Source: Clostridium paridis (GTDB lineage Bacteria; Bacillota; Clostridia; Clostridiales; Clostridiaceae). Taken from it: a stretch of DNA of 64,000 nt. Below, piece by piece: positions 52,990-62,279 of the stretch. Location: NCBI RefSeq assembly GCF_016765615.1, contig NZ_JAESWA010000022.1:397542-461541 (forward strand), read 5' to 3'. Each line of letters starts with the position of its first letter. The stretch's first letter is position 1. Both the position numbers and the translations under genes were made by a program. The notes beneath the pieces are model-generated. The model was not told the origin of the DNA, did not search any database, and saw nothing but the letters and a program-made list of their open reading frames with translations.

Positions 52990-53762
52990 AAAATTATTAC
53001 TGGTATAATGACTAAAATAAGCCCAGCTAAAGCTAAATTCCACTGTTTTGTATATTCTCCAAAGAAAAAGAATGTTTTAAGTGGTATGGTAAGAGTGTTT
53101 GGCTTATTAATAACTAGTGAAGGAAGTAAGTAATCATTCCATATCCATACAGTATTTAAAATTGCAACAGTTATTGTCATAGGTTTTAATAATGGAAAAA
53201 TTATATACCAAAAAGTCTTGAATTTATTACAGCCATCAATTGTAGCGGCCTCATCTAATTCTTTAGGAATACTTTTTAAGAATCCATGATACAAGAATAT
53301 TGATAATGATGAGCCAAAGCCAACATACATAAATATAATTCCAGCAACATTAAGAAAATGTATCTTTCCCATAACCCTTATTAAGGGAAGCATAACAGCT
53401 TGGAAAGGAATTATCATAGATGCAATAAATAATGTAAAAATAAATCCGCTTAACTTACTTTTTGTCCTTTCAAGCATCCATGCAGCCATAGATGAAAATA
53501 CTACAATTAAAACAACACTTACAATTGTTATAAACAATGAGTGAGCTAAAGATGAAATAAAATCTAATCTTTGGAATGCTTCTTTAAAATTATCAAACGT
53601 TACTGAATGTGGTATGGATAATGTATTCTCAAACAATTGCTTTTTGGATTTAAAAGCATTGATAATTATAATATAAAAAGGTGATAAAAATAATACTCCT
53701 ATTAAGCAACTAATTATTGTTATAAGAATATAGGAAATACGTAGCTTCTTCTTTGATTTCAT
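52932..53762 (-). CDS. Carbohydrate ABC transporter permease (MalG type)
   Basis: A 276-residue membrane protein with six helices. The EAA motif ELDEAATIDGCNKFKTFWYIIFPLLKP, which docks the ATPase, is near residues 165-195, and the C-terminus ends in QKHIIKSITAGSIK, as in MalG-type permeases. The start codon overlaps the stop of the first permease gene by one base (TAATG). No ATP-binding subunit is in the window, so a shared MsmX-like ATPase elsewhere is probably used. Its 3' end overlaps that of the convergent GxGYxYP gene by 58 bases. Confidence 0.9.
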   Translation of the reverse strand: MKSKKKLRISYILITIISCLIGVLFLSPFYIIIINAFKSKKQLFENTLSIPHSVTFDNFKEAFQRLDFISSLAHSLFITIVSVVLIVVFSSMAAWMLERTKSKLSGFIFTLFIASMIIPFQAVMLPLIRVMGKIHFLNVAGIIFMYVGFGSSLSIFLYHGFLKSIPKELDEAATIDGCNKFKTFWYIIFPLLKPMTITVAILNTVWIWNDYLLPSLVINKPNTLTIPLKTFFFFGEYTKQWNLALAGLILVIIPVIIFYFLAQKHIIKSITAGSIK

Positions 53763-54625
53763 TACATCTCCACCTCGCTTTTCTTCGAAAAGTATAGTTG
53801 AATTAAGGATACTCCTCCAACTATCACAAAGAATATTACCGCTTTTGCCTGGGCAACTCCCATTAAATTAAATTGAAAAGCAGTATTAAATATGTTCATT
53901 GCCAACATTTCGGTGGCTTTTGCAGGGCCACCAGCTGTTAAAGATAGGTTTTGATCATATAGCTTAAAGGAATTGGCTAATGTTAGAAAAACACTTACTG
54001 TAAAAGCTGGTCTTACTAATGGGAAAATTATATTCTTTACTTTTTGAAATAAGTTAGCTCCATCAATCTCAGCTGCTTCTAATAATTCAGTAGGTATATT
54101 TTGAAGCGATGCTACATAAATAACCATTAAGTATCCAGCCATTTGCCATGCCATTAAAATAACTAGGCCATATAAACCTGTCTTTCCATCAGATAACCAT
54201 CCTAGGAGCCATTGCTGCCCAAAAGCTTTTCCAATTCCAGAAAAAACTTGGGTAAAAATAAATTGCCATATAAATCCTAAGATTAATCCACCAATTAAAT
54301 TTGGCATAAAAAATACAGTTCTAAGTATGTTACATATTTTAGATTCTCTTGTCACTAACAATGCAAGTCCAAATCCCAGCGCATTTAATACTATTATAGA
54401 TAAAACAGTAAATTTAAAAGTAAACCAAAATGATTGCTTAAATGTTGGATCTTTAAATACATTTACGTAATTTTGTATCCCTATTAGCTTTACATCTGAA
54501 TTTATACCATTCCAATCTGTAAAGGAATAATATATTCCGATAACTAACGGAATTAATTGAACTACTATATACGCCAAAAGAATTGGTCCTACAAAACCCC
54601 AAAATGAAAAATTCCGTTTTCTCAT
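53762..54625 (-). CDS. Carbohydrate ABC transporter permease (MalF type)
   Basis: A 287-residue membrane protein with six helices. The EAA motif ELLEAAEIDGANLFQKVKNIIFPLVRP is present. The YSFTDWNG and SGIG segments are typical of MalF/UgpA-type permeases. It pairs with the MalG-type protein directly downstream, and the solute-binding lipoprotein upstream. Start is an ATG with GGGG upstream. The transported sugar is unknown. Confidence 0.9.
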   Translation of the reverse strand: MRKRNFSFWGFVGPILLAYIVVQLIPLVIGIYYSFTDWNGINSDVKLIGIQNYVNVFKDPTFKQSFWFTFKFTVLSIIVLNALGFGLALLVTRESKICNILRTVFFMPNLIGGLILGFIWQFIFTQVFSGIGKAFGQQWLLGWLSDGKTGLYGLVILMAWQMAGYLMVIYVASLQNIPTELLEAAEIDGANLFQKVKNIIFPLVRPAFTVSVFLTLANSFKLYDQNLSLTAGGPAKATEMLAMNIFNTAFQFNLMGVAQAKAVIFFVIVGGVSLIQLYFSKKSEVEM

Positions 54626-54656
54626 CTAATCACCCCTATTTAGAACTATTTATTTA

Positions 54657-54695
54657 AATAATCCTGGATATCCTTAAAGGAAGTCCAGGATTATT
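54657..54695 (-). other. Hairpin between binding protein and permease genes
   Basis: AATAATCCTGGA (54657-54668) with TCCAGGATTATT (54684-54695), a 15-base loop and no T run. It probably protects the 3' end of the abundant binding-protein message or reduces read-through. Confidence 0.55.
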
Positions 54696-54712
54696 AAATT
54701 TAATGTATTATT

Positions 54713-56017
54713 CTATTTCCTAGCATTTTGCCATTCAGTTTTAGCATTGTTAACTAATGTATCCCAGTTGATTTCTCCTGAAATGAATTTTTGAATGTCA
54801 GCTCCTAATTTATTTTGTCCCCATCCTGTAGGATATCCCATAAATACCCAAGGCATAGTCTTTCCATCTTTTGAATAGCTTATTATATCCTTTGATAAAG
54901 GATCTGCTGGTTGTAGATTATCAGCATCATATCCCTTAAGTGCAGGTATAAACTTAAAATCATGTACTATCATGTCTTTACCCTTATCGGAAGTATATAA
55001 CCAATTTAAAAAATCTTTAGCTGCTTTTTTAGTTGCATCATCTTTACTACTATTTACGGACCAATACATTGGTACACCTACTGGAATAGAACCTTCCTTA
55101 ACACCATCTATAGGCATAGGTAGTATTCCTACATTTTGTGCTAAATCTTTATCAACACCTTCAATGCTTCCATAAACCCAATTTCCTTGTTGAATAATTG
55201 CAACTTTTCCTAAGGAGAATTTTTGCTCAACTTGTGTTGAATAATCTACACTATTAATAGATTTATCAGTTCCATCTGGTTTATATGCATATTTAATCTG
55301 TAAATCTAATAATTTCTTCATTCCATCATTGTATTTAAAATCTAAAGTCTTAGAATTAAATGCTGCTACTCCATCCTTAAATTCATTTGAGAATGCAACA
55401 TTTGATAAATGTAACCCTGTTACCCAAGTTTCTTTTCCTGGAAGTGCAAATACAGATTCTAAGCCTAAGTCTCCTTTCTTAGAATCTAATGTTTGAACTG
55501 CCTTATTTAGATCCCCATAAGTTTTTATTGAAGAAGGGTCTATTCCAGCCTTCTTAAATACATTTTTGTTATATATAAATCCATAACCTTCTAGATCAAA
55601 AGGCATTCCTAATATTTTACCATCCATTGTGACAGCGCCTAAAGTTCCATCATAAGCTTGTGAAACCCAAGATTCTTTAGATAAATCCTCTAGCTTGTCC
55701 TTCCAATCAAGAGCATCCTGAGGACCGCCAATATTATAAATTGCTGGCTCTTCACCAGATGCGAATTTTGATCTTAATGCTGCACCATAATCTTGTCCAC
55801 CACCAACAGTTTGAATATTAATGGTAACGTTTTTATTTTCATCCATATAAGTTTTGGCTGCTTTTTCAAGAGCATCTTTTGCTTCAACTTTAAATTGAAA
55901 TATGTCCAAAGTGACCTTTTTATCATTAGTAGTTTGAGAACTACCGCAACCAACAAGTATTCCCATAGAAACAGTAAGAGTACACGCCATAGCTAAAAGC
56001 TTTTTTATTTTTTTCAT
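54713..56017 (-). CDS. Sugar ABC transporter solute-binding lipoprotein
   Basis: A 434-residue family 1 binding protein. A lipoprotein signal ending at LVGC (start MKKIKKLLAMACTL) anchors it to the membrane. The mature part includes SGEEPAIYNIGGPQDALDW and QGNWVYGS-type segments. It captures sugar for the two permeases downstream. ATG at 56017 follows GGGGG by 5 bases; the upstream in-frame ATG at 56029 overlaps that site. A consensus promoter and operators lie upstream. Confidence 0.92.
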   Translation of the reverse strand: MKKIKKLLAMACTLTVSMGILVGCGSSQTTNDKKVTLDIFQFKVEAKDALEKAAKTYMDENKNVTINIQTVGGGQDYGAALRSKFASGEEPAIYNIGGPQDALDWKDKLEDLSKESWVSQAYDGTLGAVTMDGKILGMPFDLEGYGFIYNKNVFKKAGIDPSSIKTYGDLNKAVQTLDSKKGDLGLESVFALPGKETWVTGLHLSNVAFSNEFKDGVAAFNSKTLDFKYNDGMKKLLDLQIKYAYKPDGTDKSINSVDYSTQVEQKFSLGKVAIIQQGNWVYGSIEGVDKDLAQNVGILPMPIDGVKEGSIPVGVPMYWSVNSSKDDATKKAAKDFLNWLYTSDKGKDMIVHDFKFIPALKGYDADNLQPADPLSKDIISYSKDGKTMPWVFMGYPTGWGQNKLGADIQKFISGEINWDTLVNNAKTEWQNARK

Positions 56018-56047
56018 GATATCCCCCATTTACTAATTATTAAGTTG

Positions 56048-56063
56048 GTGCAAACGCTTGCAC
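56048..56063 (-). promoter_or_regulatory. LacI/CcpA-type operator
   Basis: GTGCAAACGCTTGCAC is a perfect 6-4-6 dyad that starts 12 bases after the -10 box of the ABC promoter. It fits a LacI-family or catabolite-responsive site. A related GCAAGCGATTGC (56231-56242) lies upstream of the promoter. The stretch 56018-56326 has no gene but holds these sites and a terminator. Confidence 0.6.
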
Positions 56064-56075
56064 AACTTTAATTTA

Positions 56076-56104
56076 ATTATATATCCCTTGCCAATGTTTG
56101 TCAA
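56076..56104 (-). promoter_or_regulatory. Perfect consensus promoter of the sugar ABC operon
   Basis: On the minus strand TTGACA (56104-56099), 17 bases, TATAAT (56081-56076). Both hexamers and the spacing are ideal. Confidence 0.8.
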
Positions 56105-56277
56105 TTAACATTATGGTTATTTTTAGAATTTTTCTATGCATGCTAATTAAAATCCCCATATAATTATTATATTGATATGTTTTTATTATATTCTTTCTTT
56201 GTGTTTTCATTCTTAATAAGTAAAAATTACGCAAGCGATTGCATTTGTAAAATCCTATTAATTTAATAAAATATAAA

Positions 56278-56313
56278 ACGCTATATACTAGCATTTTAAC
56301 TAGTATATAGCGT
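56278..56313 (-). terminator. Intrinsic terminator
   Basis: ACGCTATATACTAG with its complement (14 bp) around an 8-base loop and a T-rich tail on the minus strand. Confidence 0.85.
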
Positions 56314-56326
56314 CATCATCTCATAA

Positions 56327-56554
56327 TTACTTGTTGTATATTTTATTCACTATTTCTACTCTTGATTCACCTAGAACATTTGAAATTTGTAATGCAATTA
56401 TTCCATTTTTATATACTCTTTCTCCATTTGCATTAATTACTTTTGTTAACTTTTGTTCTAGTTGATCATAAGTCACTAAATCCTCCAAATATGCATCTAC
56501 AGAATCCTTTATAACTGTGGCTAATTCTTTTGGGTTCTTATAAACTGCTCTCAT
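56327..56554 (-). CDS. Small conserved clostridial protein (TIGR04540-like)
   Basis: A 75-residue soluble protein beginning MRAVYKNPKELATVIKDSVDAYLED and ending VLGESRVEIVNKIYNK. The MRxVYKNPKELA start and the YKNG...LG motifs resemble a small clostridial family known by the model TIGR04540. The function is unknown. AAGGAG precedes the ATG. It is a single-gene unit with its own terminator. Confidence 0.65.
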   Translation of the reverse strand: MRAVYKNPKELATVIKDSVDAYLEDLVTYDQLEQKLTKVINANGERVYKNGIIALQISNVLGESRVEIVNKIYNK

Positions 56555-56751
56555 TATGTACTCCTTCTAACTATATCTTTTTATTATATTTTTAACATAT
56601 TTATAATATTATAATATGCTTTTCGTTATCTTTCTATATTCATTTACAAATTTCTTTAAAATATTCATATATTAAGGCTACTTTTTTGTTTATTAACTTT
56701 TTTTTCTATTTGTGTTAATATTATTATATTGAATATTATGGAGGTAGCGTT

Positions 56752-58797
56752 ATGAAAGTATTAAAAAAATGTTTCATTTATTGTTTCTTAGCAATAATAC
56801 CAATTTTTATTTTTGGTTGCTCAAAAACAGAAACACCTACTGATGCATTTAATAAATTTAATGATAATCTAAATAACAAAGATTATAAAGCATTATATGC
56901 CATGTTAGATGATTCTTCTAAAGAATATATAAATGAAAAAGATTTTATAGACAAATATACCAGCATTTATGGTAGTTTAGATGCTTCAGATATAAAATTG
57001 AGTGCTAAAAATTTATCTGAGTCTAATAAGAGTAAATCATCTGAGCTTGACATTCCTTTTTCTCTAACAATGAATAGTGGGTTTGGGAAAATTGATATTT
57101 CAGATTATACTCTTAACCTAATAAAAACTAAGGATAAAGAAAATCCGTGGAAAGTTAAATGGAGTGAAAAGTTACTATTCCCTCAGATGGAGAAAGGTGA
57201 AAAAATTAAAATTCAAAGGATTCCTGCTAACAGAGGTGAATTAACTGATAGAAATAATGTTAAACTTGCTTATAATGGTAGTGTAGCTGCATTAGGAATA
57301 CATCCCAGAAAATTTATTCCAACTAAGGATTCCAGTGTACAAGCCTTAGCTTCAATATTAGATTTAACTCCTGATTTTATTGCAGGCAAGATTAAAGATG
57401 CTGATAGTAAATTAGACGAATTTATTCCATTAGTAAATGTATCTCTAAATGATAAAGATAAGCTACAAAAGGCTATTGAAATTCCTGGGGTTAAATATAT
57501 GGAGGTTCCCTCAAGAGTATACACTGGAGGCGAATCAATCGGCTCTTTAATTGGATATGTTGCTCCTATTACCGCTGAAGAATTAGATAAAAATAAAGGA
57601 AAAGGATATGGCAATTCTAGTGTCATAGGCAAATCAGGCTTAGAGCAAGTTTTTGAGCCAAGACTTAAAGGGCAAGATGGACTTAAGCTATATATTACTA
57701 GAAAAGTTGATAATAAAGATTCTGAAGTCATAATCACAAAAAAGGACGCAACCCCTGGGGAAAATATAAAACTCTCCATAGACTTAGCTTTACAACAAAA
57801 AGTTTATAGTGAACTTAGTGGTCAAAAAGGTGCATGTTCATCTATAAATCCTAAAACTGGGGAAGTTCTCTCATTAGTAAGTTCACCTTCCTATGATCCA
57901 AATATATTTACAACTTATAAAACAGAAACAATAAAAAAGCAATTTGATACATCTTGGAGTGATATGTCAAATAATAGATTTAATAATACTTACGCACCTG
58001 GCTCTATTTTTAAATTAGTGACTGCTGCAATAGGATTAGATGATGGAGTTATAAATCCAGATGAGACTTTAGATATAAAAGGTACTGAATGGCAAAAAGA
58101 CAGTTCCTGGGGTGGTAAGAAGATAACCACTACTGTTGGTTCTGATAAGCCAATTAACCTTAAAGATGCTCTTATAAGTTCTAATAATATATATTTTGCA
58201 CAGCAGGCCTTAAAAATAAAAGCTGACAAATTTATTGAAGGAGCTAAGGCCTTTGGAATAGGTGAAGAAATTCCTTTTTCATACCCTCTTTCAAAAAACC
58301 AAATTTCAAATGATAATACAATAAAAAGTGAGGAACTTTTAGCTGATACTGGTTATGGGCAAGGAGAACTTTTAATCTCTCCACTTCAAGCTTCACTTAT
58401 TTATAGTTCTTTAGCAAATGATGGCAACATTATGACTCCAATTCTAGAATTAAGTGATAAAAATCCTCAAAAGGTTTGGAAAGAAAATGTTATAAAAAAA
58501 GAAAATATAAATATTTTAAAAGAAGATTTAATCTCAGTAGTAAATAGCCCTACTGCTACTGCTAACCTAGCAAAAATTGACGGAGTAAATATAGGTGGAA
58601 AGACAGGAACTGCGGAAATTAAAAAGACTCAAGATGATACAAATGGTACCGAAAATTCTTGGTTTGTAGGAATGAATATGGACAATCCTAAACTTGTAGT
58701 TGCCATGATGATGGAGGATACAAAATCCATAGGAGGTACTAAATATCTTGTGCCTAAAGTAAAAAATATCCTTAGTTACTCTATAGCGTCAAATTAG
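56752..58797 (+). CDS. Class B penicillin-binding protein (PBP2/PBP3-like transpeptidase)
   Basis: A 681-residue lipoprotein. Signal ends IFIFGC (Cys23). An NTF2-like MecA_N domain (about 28-145), a PBP dimer domain (155-325) and the transpeptidase domain (335-680) follow. The catalytic motifs are SIFK (Ser418-Lys421), SSN (475-477) and GGKTGTAEI. This is the arrangement of MecA and Bacillus PBP3; such enzymes can have low beta-lactam affinity but that cannot be read from sequence here. GGAGG precedes the ATG. Convergent with the DUF488 gene. Confidence 0.93.
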   Translation: MKVLKKCFIYCFLAIIPIFIFGCSKTETPTDAFNKFNDNLNNKDYKALYAMLDDSSKEYINEKDFIDKYTSIYGSLDASDIKLSAKNLSESNKSKSSELDIPFSLTMNSGFGKIDISDYTLNLIKTKDKENPWKVKWSEKLLFPQMEKGEKIKIQRIPANRGELTDRNNVKLAYNGSVAALGIHPRKFIPTKDSSVQALASILDLTPDFIAGKIKDADSKLDEFIPLVNVSLNDKDKLQKAIEIPGVKYMEVPSRVYTGGESIGSLIGYVAPITAEELDKNKGKGYGNSSVIGKSGLEQVFEPRLKGQDGLKLYITRKVDNKDSEVIITKKDATPGENIKLSIDLALQQKVYSELSGQKGACSSINPKTGEVLSLVSSPSYDPNIFTTYKTETIKKQFDTSWSDMSNNRFNNTYAPGSIFKLVTAAIGLDDGVINPDETLDIKGTEWQKDSSWGGKKITTTVGSDKPINLKDALISSNNIYFAQQALKIKADKFIEGAKAFGIGEEIPFSYPLSKNQISNDNTIKSEELLADTGYGQGELLISPLQASLIYSSLANDGNIMTPILELSDKNPQKVWKENVIKKENINILKEDLISVVNSPTATANLAKIDGVNIGGKTGTAEIKKTQDDTNGTENSWFVGMNMDNPKLVVAMMMEDTKSIGGTKYLVPKVKNILSYSIASN

Positions 58798-58821
58798 TAA
58801 TCTTACACTTTTTAATAGAAG

Positions 58822-58850
58822 TCACCCTAAAAATTTTTAGGGTGATTTTT
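58822..58850. terminator. Bidirectional intrinsic terminator
   Basis: TCACCCTAAA with TTTAGGGTGA around AATT, with a T run; overlaps the stop codon of the minus-strand gene. Confidence 0.8.
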
Positions 58851-59453
58851 TTCAACTCTATTGCCTATTTCTTTATTACTTTCTCTATAACATCTTTTTA
58901 TAAGCTCGTCTCTATTAGGTTCTGTTCCTAATAAAGTTTCGATTGTAACTTGATTTCTTGTGCTAAAATACTTTTCTAACATCTTTTCCTCTAGTTCTTC
59001 TTGTGTTGCTAAAGAATAGTCATGTACTATGTGCTTAAGGTTAAATCCGTTATTAATTAACGCTCTTCCAAGCAAAATTGCTCTATGGCAATTAATTGGG
59101 TCTTGCATAGCTCCCATAAGCACTATTCTATATCCCTTTATACAGCCAAGTTTTAACCTTTCAATTCCATCTAAAAAATCTTTATCTTCTACTACCTTCT
59201 CAAAGTCTGCATATCCTTCCTTCGTATATAACTCTCTATTTTCCCGTTGAGCTGCTAATTCTTTTCCCATATATATATACATAAATCCTCTATTTAATAA
59301 AGTATTTCTAATAGTTTCTTTATTAAATTGAACATTATATTTTGAGTAAGGGGTCCCCCTTATATCAACTACGCAATTTATCTTATAATAATTTAACATA
59401 TCAATTAGTCTCTCAACAGAATAATTTGAATGACCTATTGTATATATATCCAT
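58827..59453 (-). CDS. DUF488 family protein
   Basis: A 208-residue protein. MDIYTIGHSNYSVERLIDML, VVDIRGTPYSKYNVQFNKETI and INCHRAILLG, with VHDY near the end, match DUF488 throughout its length. The conserved Arg/Asp/Cys-His residues suggest a small enzyme, but no activity is established. Weak AGGTAGA upstream of the ATG. Downstream of nagZ by 27 bases, so they may be co-transcribed. Confidence 0.85.
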   Translation of the reverse strand: MDIYTIGHSNYSVERLIDMLNYYKINCVVDIRGTPYSKYNVQFNKETIRNTLLNRGFMYIYMGKELAAQRENRELYTKEGYADFEKVVEDKDFLDGIERLKLGCIKGYRIVLMGAMQDPINCHRAILLGRALINNGFNLKHIVHDYSLATQEELEEKMLEKYFSTRNQVTIETLLGTEPNRDELIKRCYRESNKEIGNRVEKNHPKNF

Positions 59454-59480
59454 GATTCTCTACCTCATTTTACTTACTAT

Positions 59481-60632
59481 CTATAAACTATTTTTTGCAG
59501 TTAAAATTCTTGTAACTGCATCATTTATTCTACTTTCTTGAATTTCACCAGCTTGAACCTTCTCCTTAATAAACCTAACTAATTCTTCATATTCCTTATC
59601 ATTTTCACCTGGGACCAATGCTACTGGCATTAGAATAATATCTGCACCTGCATTTATAGATTGCATTACAGCTGATTTAATATCATAGTTTTGTGTTATT
59701 GCCTTCATATCAAATGCATCTGTAATAACTACTCCTTTAAAACCCATTTTTTCCTTTAACAATGAAGTCATCATCTTTTTAGATAAGCTTGCAGGTGTTT
59801 TATCATCATCTAGTGCTGGTACAACTATATGTCCCACCATAATCATATCAACATTATTTTCCACTGCCTTTCTGAATGGATAAAGTTCAACATTTTCAAT
59901 TCTCTGTAATGGTTGATTTACCTTTACTAGTTCCTTATGAGAATCCCCTGTAGTATCTCCATGCCCAGGAAAATGTTTTGCAGTTGCTAATATTCCCTGA
60001 GAATGTAACCCTTCAATAAATTTAACACCAAATTCTGCTACAATCTTGGGATCATTACTAAAAGCTCTGTCTCCTATCACTGGATTATTAGGGTTAGTGT
60101 CAACATCCATTACTGGTGCAAAATCTAAATTCAATCCTAAAGTTTTTAAATCACTACCAATGGTACTAGCAGCTTTATATGCATTGTTTGGGTCTTTAGT
60201 ATTTCCAATTTCTCTTGCTGATTTTGTTTTATTTTCAGTTGGTATTTTATCTATTCTTCCACCCTCTTGATCTGTTGCTATAAAAAATTTATTTACTTTA
60301 CTTAAATTTTGTATATCTTTAGTTAACTTTTCAGTCTGTGGCTTATCTATCATATTAAACTTAAATAATATAAGTCCAGCTAACTGATGTTTACTCAAAA
60401 AATTTTTGGTTGCTTCATTCATCTCTGTAAACTTAATTTTATTTCCATCTTTAACAACTTCGTCAATCGAAAGCATAATCATTTGATCTATTTTTTCTTC
60501 TAATGACATTTTATCAAGTTTCCTTTGAACATCATCTGAATATGAACTAACCTCTTCATTTTTAGTTAAGCTACATGCAACTAAAAAAGCTACAAGTATA
60601 CATGACATCAATATCGAAATATATTTTTTCAT
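59481..60632 (-). CDS. nagZ: Glycoside hydrolase family 3 beta-N-acetylhexosaminidase lipoprotein
   Basis: A 383-residue GH3 enzyme with a lipoprotein signal (LVAC, Cys20). FIATDQEGGRIDKIP, LDFAPVMDVDTNPNNPVIGDRAFS, and KHFPGHGDTTGDSHKEL (with the acid/base His-Asp of NagZ) are complete, and VVITDAFDMKAI holds the nucleophile Asp. It removes GlcNAc from peptidoglycan fragments at the outer membrane face. GGGGAG precedes the ATG. A hairpin terminator (60707-60734) lies upstream, which ends the neighbouring gene only if it is on the same strand. Confidence 0.92.
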   Translation of the reverse strand: MKKYISILMSCILVAFLVACSLTKNEEVSSYSDDVQRKLDKMSLEEKIDQMIMLSIDEVVKDGNKIKFTEMNEATKNFLSKHQLAGLILFKFNMIDKPQTEKLTKDIQNLSKVNKFFIATDQEGGRIDKIPTENKTKSAREIGNTKDPNNAYKAASTIGSDLKTLGLNLDFAPVMDVDTNPNNPVIGDRAFSNDPKIVAEFGVKFIEGLHSQGILATAKHFPGHGDTTGDSHKELVKVNQPLQRIENVELYPFRKAVENNVDMIMVGHIVVPALDDDKTPASLSKKMMTSLLKEKMGFKGVVITDAFDMKAITQNYDIKSAVMQSINAGADIILMPVALVPGENDKEYEELVRFIKEKVQAGEIQESRINDAVTRILTAKNSL

Positions 60633-60706
60633 ATATTCACTCCCCTATTTTATTAATTTAAATTAGGTTATGTAGATTTGTAGCATATATACAAAAGTTT
60701 ATATAA

Positions 60707-60734
60707 AATAAAGAGGCTCATTAAGCCTCTTATT
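60707..60734 (-). terminator. Intrinsic terminator after the propeller gene
   Basis: AAGAGGCT with AGCCTCTT around CATTA, an A/T extension and a T-rich tail on the minus strand. It ends the gene whose stop codon is at 60777. Confidence 0.7.
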
Positions 60735-60776
60735 TGAAAATTCAAAAAAGTCTTTTTAAAAACACAGTATCTATCA

Positions 60777-62156
60777 CTATTTTAATGGTAGCCAATAGCA
60801 GCTATTCATATTAGCATACCCAATGTCTGGGTGATCTAATATATTTCCTCCTGTTAGCCAAAATTTATAACTTTCAGAGCCTCCATGACCACTAAATTGT
60901 AGTGGGTCATATATAACCCATGGATTATAAGTTCTTGCAGTTCTCCAAGCAACGTTATTAAATATGCTAAAAATTGGGTTATCAGCATATTTAGTCCAAT
61001 GTATTCCATCATTTGAACTTGCACAACCAACTCCTTCATGTGAAGAATCTACGCCACCGCTATACCACATCTTAAAGCAGTTAGGTTCTGTACGTATTAC
61101 AACTGCTCCTTCGCATGCATAATTTTCATCCCATTGCCCGTGGCATCCATGTGGAAGTACTGGCTGATTACCAATCCTAGTCCAATTTAATCCATTATTA
61201 GAAACAGCTAATGCAACTTCTTCAATTGAACCATTTGTGACATCATAGTACATAACATAGCGGTTATTAAAAGGCTTAGTTTTATCTATAACTAAGGAAC
61301 TATTTTCAGGATAGTATAATACATCAGCTGGACCATAACTACCATTATAAATAGAAAATGGTATGAGTTTATCTGATTGCTCTTGAGTAATAGTTTGATC
61401 TTGTGTCCAATTTATTCCATCTACAGACACTGCAGTTCTAAGCATATGCGTCTCATCTCCAGGGTGGATATAGGGATCTGGGGAATCCCAATACCAAATT
61501 CTATACGGAGTATTATTTCCAAAACCATCTCGACTAAATAAAACTCTTGAATGACGTGCCGTAGCTGAAAGACCAGTTAAATTTTGAGGATAAGTAGTCC
61601 AATTTATCCCGTCTGGAGAAGTAGCCATTGCAATTCCTCCATTTGAATCATAATCATACCACATTTTATAAAAAGCTGCAGGACCATAGGGTGCAAACTC
61701 AAATTGATCATACCTTACAGTTTGATAATATGCAGGTGTAAGTGTGTCATACACGGGATTATTAACATATTCTATCCATGTACAACTAGGCCTATTACTA
61801 GCATCTAGCTTTAAGTACATTTGCCCGGTACATGTATTAATATATATATCTCCTATCTGTCCAATGTCACAGGTTGGTGCATCCATTCCTGTTATATATG
61901 ATATACCCGGAGACCCTGGAGGGCCTTGAAATCCTCTTGGTCCTTGAGGACCAAGCTGCAAATATACCCATTGTTTCCCTGTATCTCTATAAATGATTCC
62001 TTGATCAGTTGCTAAATATAGTCGTCCTTCAATCATAGGTGGAGGCATTTTTGCATAAATTCCTTCTTGTATACTTGGAGTTCCACCAGCATTAATTACA
62101 TAGATATTTCTATTGCCCTGATTTTGAAAATTATTATTCACTTCATTTATCTTCAT
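60777..62156 (-). CDS. Collagen-like and beta-propeller repeat protein
   Basis: A 459-residue protein. Residues 1-68 are a short domain; 69-86 hold five or six collagen-like GXY triplets (GPQGPRGFQGPPGSPG). The rest repeats the pattern S-D/N-G-I-N-W-T (SPDGINWT, SVDGINWT, SNNGLNWT, SNDGIHWT) with MWY strands, which resembles five-bladed propellers of GH43/GH62-like glycosidases. There is no signal peptide. Such collagen-plus-domain layouts occur in clostridial spore-surface and phage tail proteins, but neither assignment can be proved. AAAGG precedes the ATG. Confidence 0.65.
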   Translation of the reverse strand: MKINEVNNNFQNQGNRNIYVINAGGTPSIQEGIYAKMPPPMIEGRLYLATDQGIIYRDTGKQWVYLQLGPQGPRGFQGPPGSPGISYITGMDAPTCDIGQIGDIYINTCTGQMYLKLDASNRPSCTWIEYVNNPVYDTLTPAYYQTVRYDQFEFAPYGPAAFYKMWYDYDSNGGIAMATSPDGINWTTYPQNLTGLSATARHSRVLFSRDGFGNNTPYRIWYWDSPDPYIHPGDETHMLRTAVSVDGINWTQDQTITQEQSDKLIPFSIYNGSYGPADVLYYPENSSLVIDKTKPFNNRYVMYYDVTNGSIEEVALAVSNNGLNWTRIGNQPVLPHGCHGQWDENYACEGAVVIRTEPNCFKMWYSGGVDSSHEGVGCASSNDGIHWTKYADNPIFSIFNNVAWRTARTYNPWVIYDPLQFSGHGGSESYKFWLTGGNILDHPDIGYANMNSCYWLPLK

Positions 62157-62279
62157 ATTTACCTTTATTCTAATTAATTCGTATAAATATATGATTTAAT
62201 AATAACTTCTATGATTTTAATAATCACAATATACAAAAATCATGGGTAAATTTATCGTAATATAGTTTAATATTATAGA

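Noticed and set aside
56073-56294. Open frame of 73 residues upstream of the sugar ABC operon
   Set aside because: It overlaps a consensus promoter and a terminator and has low-complexity AT-rich codons with no family resemblance.
57270-57779. 169-residue frame on the minus strand inside the PBP gene
   Set aside because: It is opposite a well-supported PBP with intact domains; no ribosome binding site or family match.
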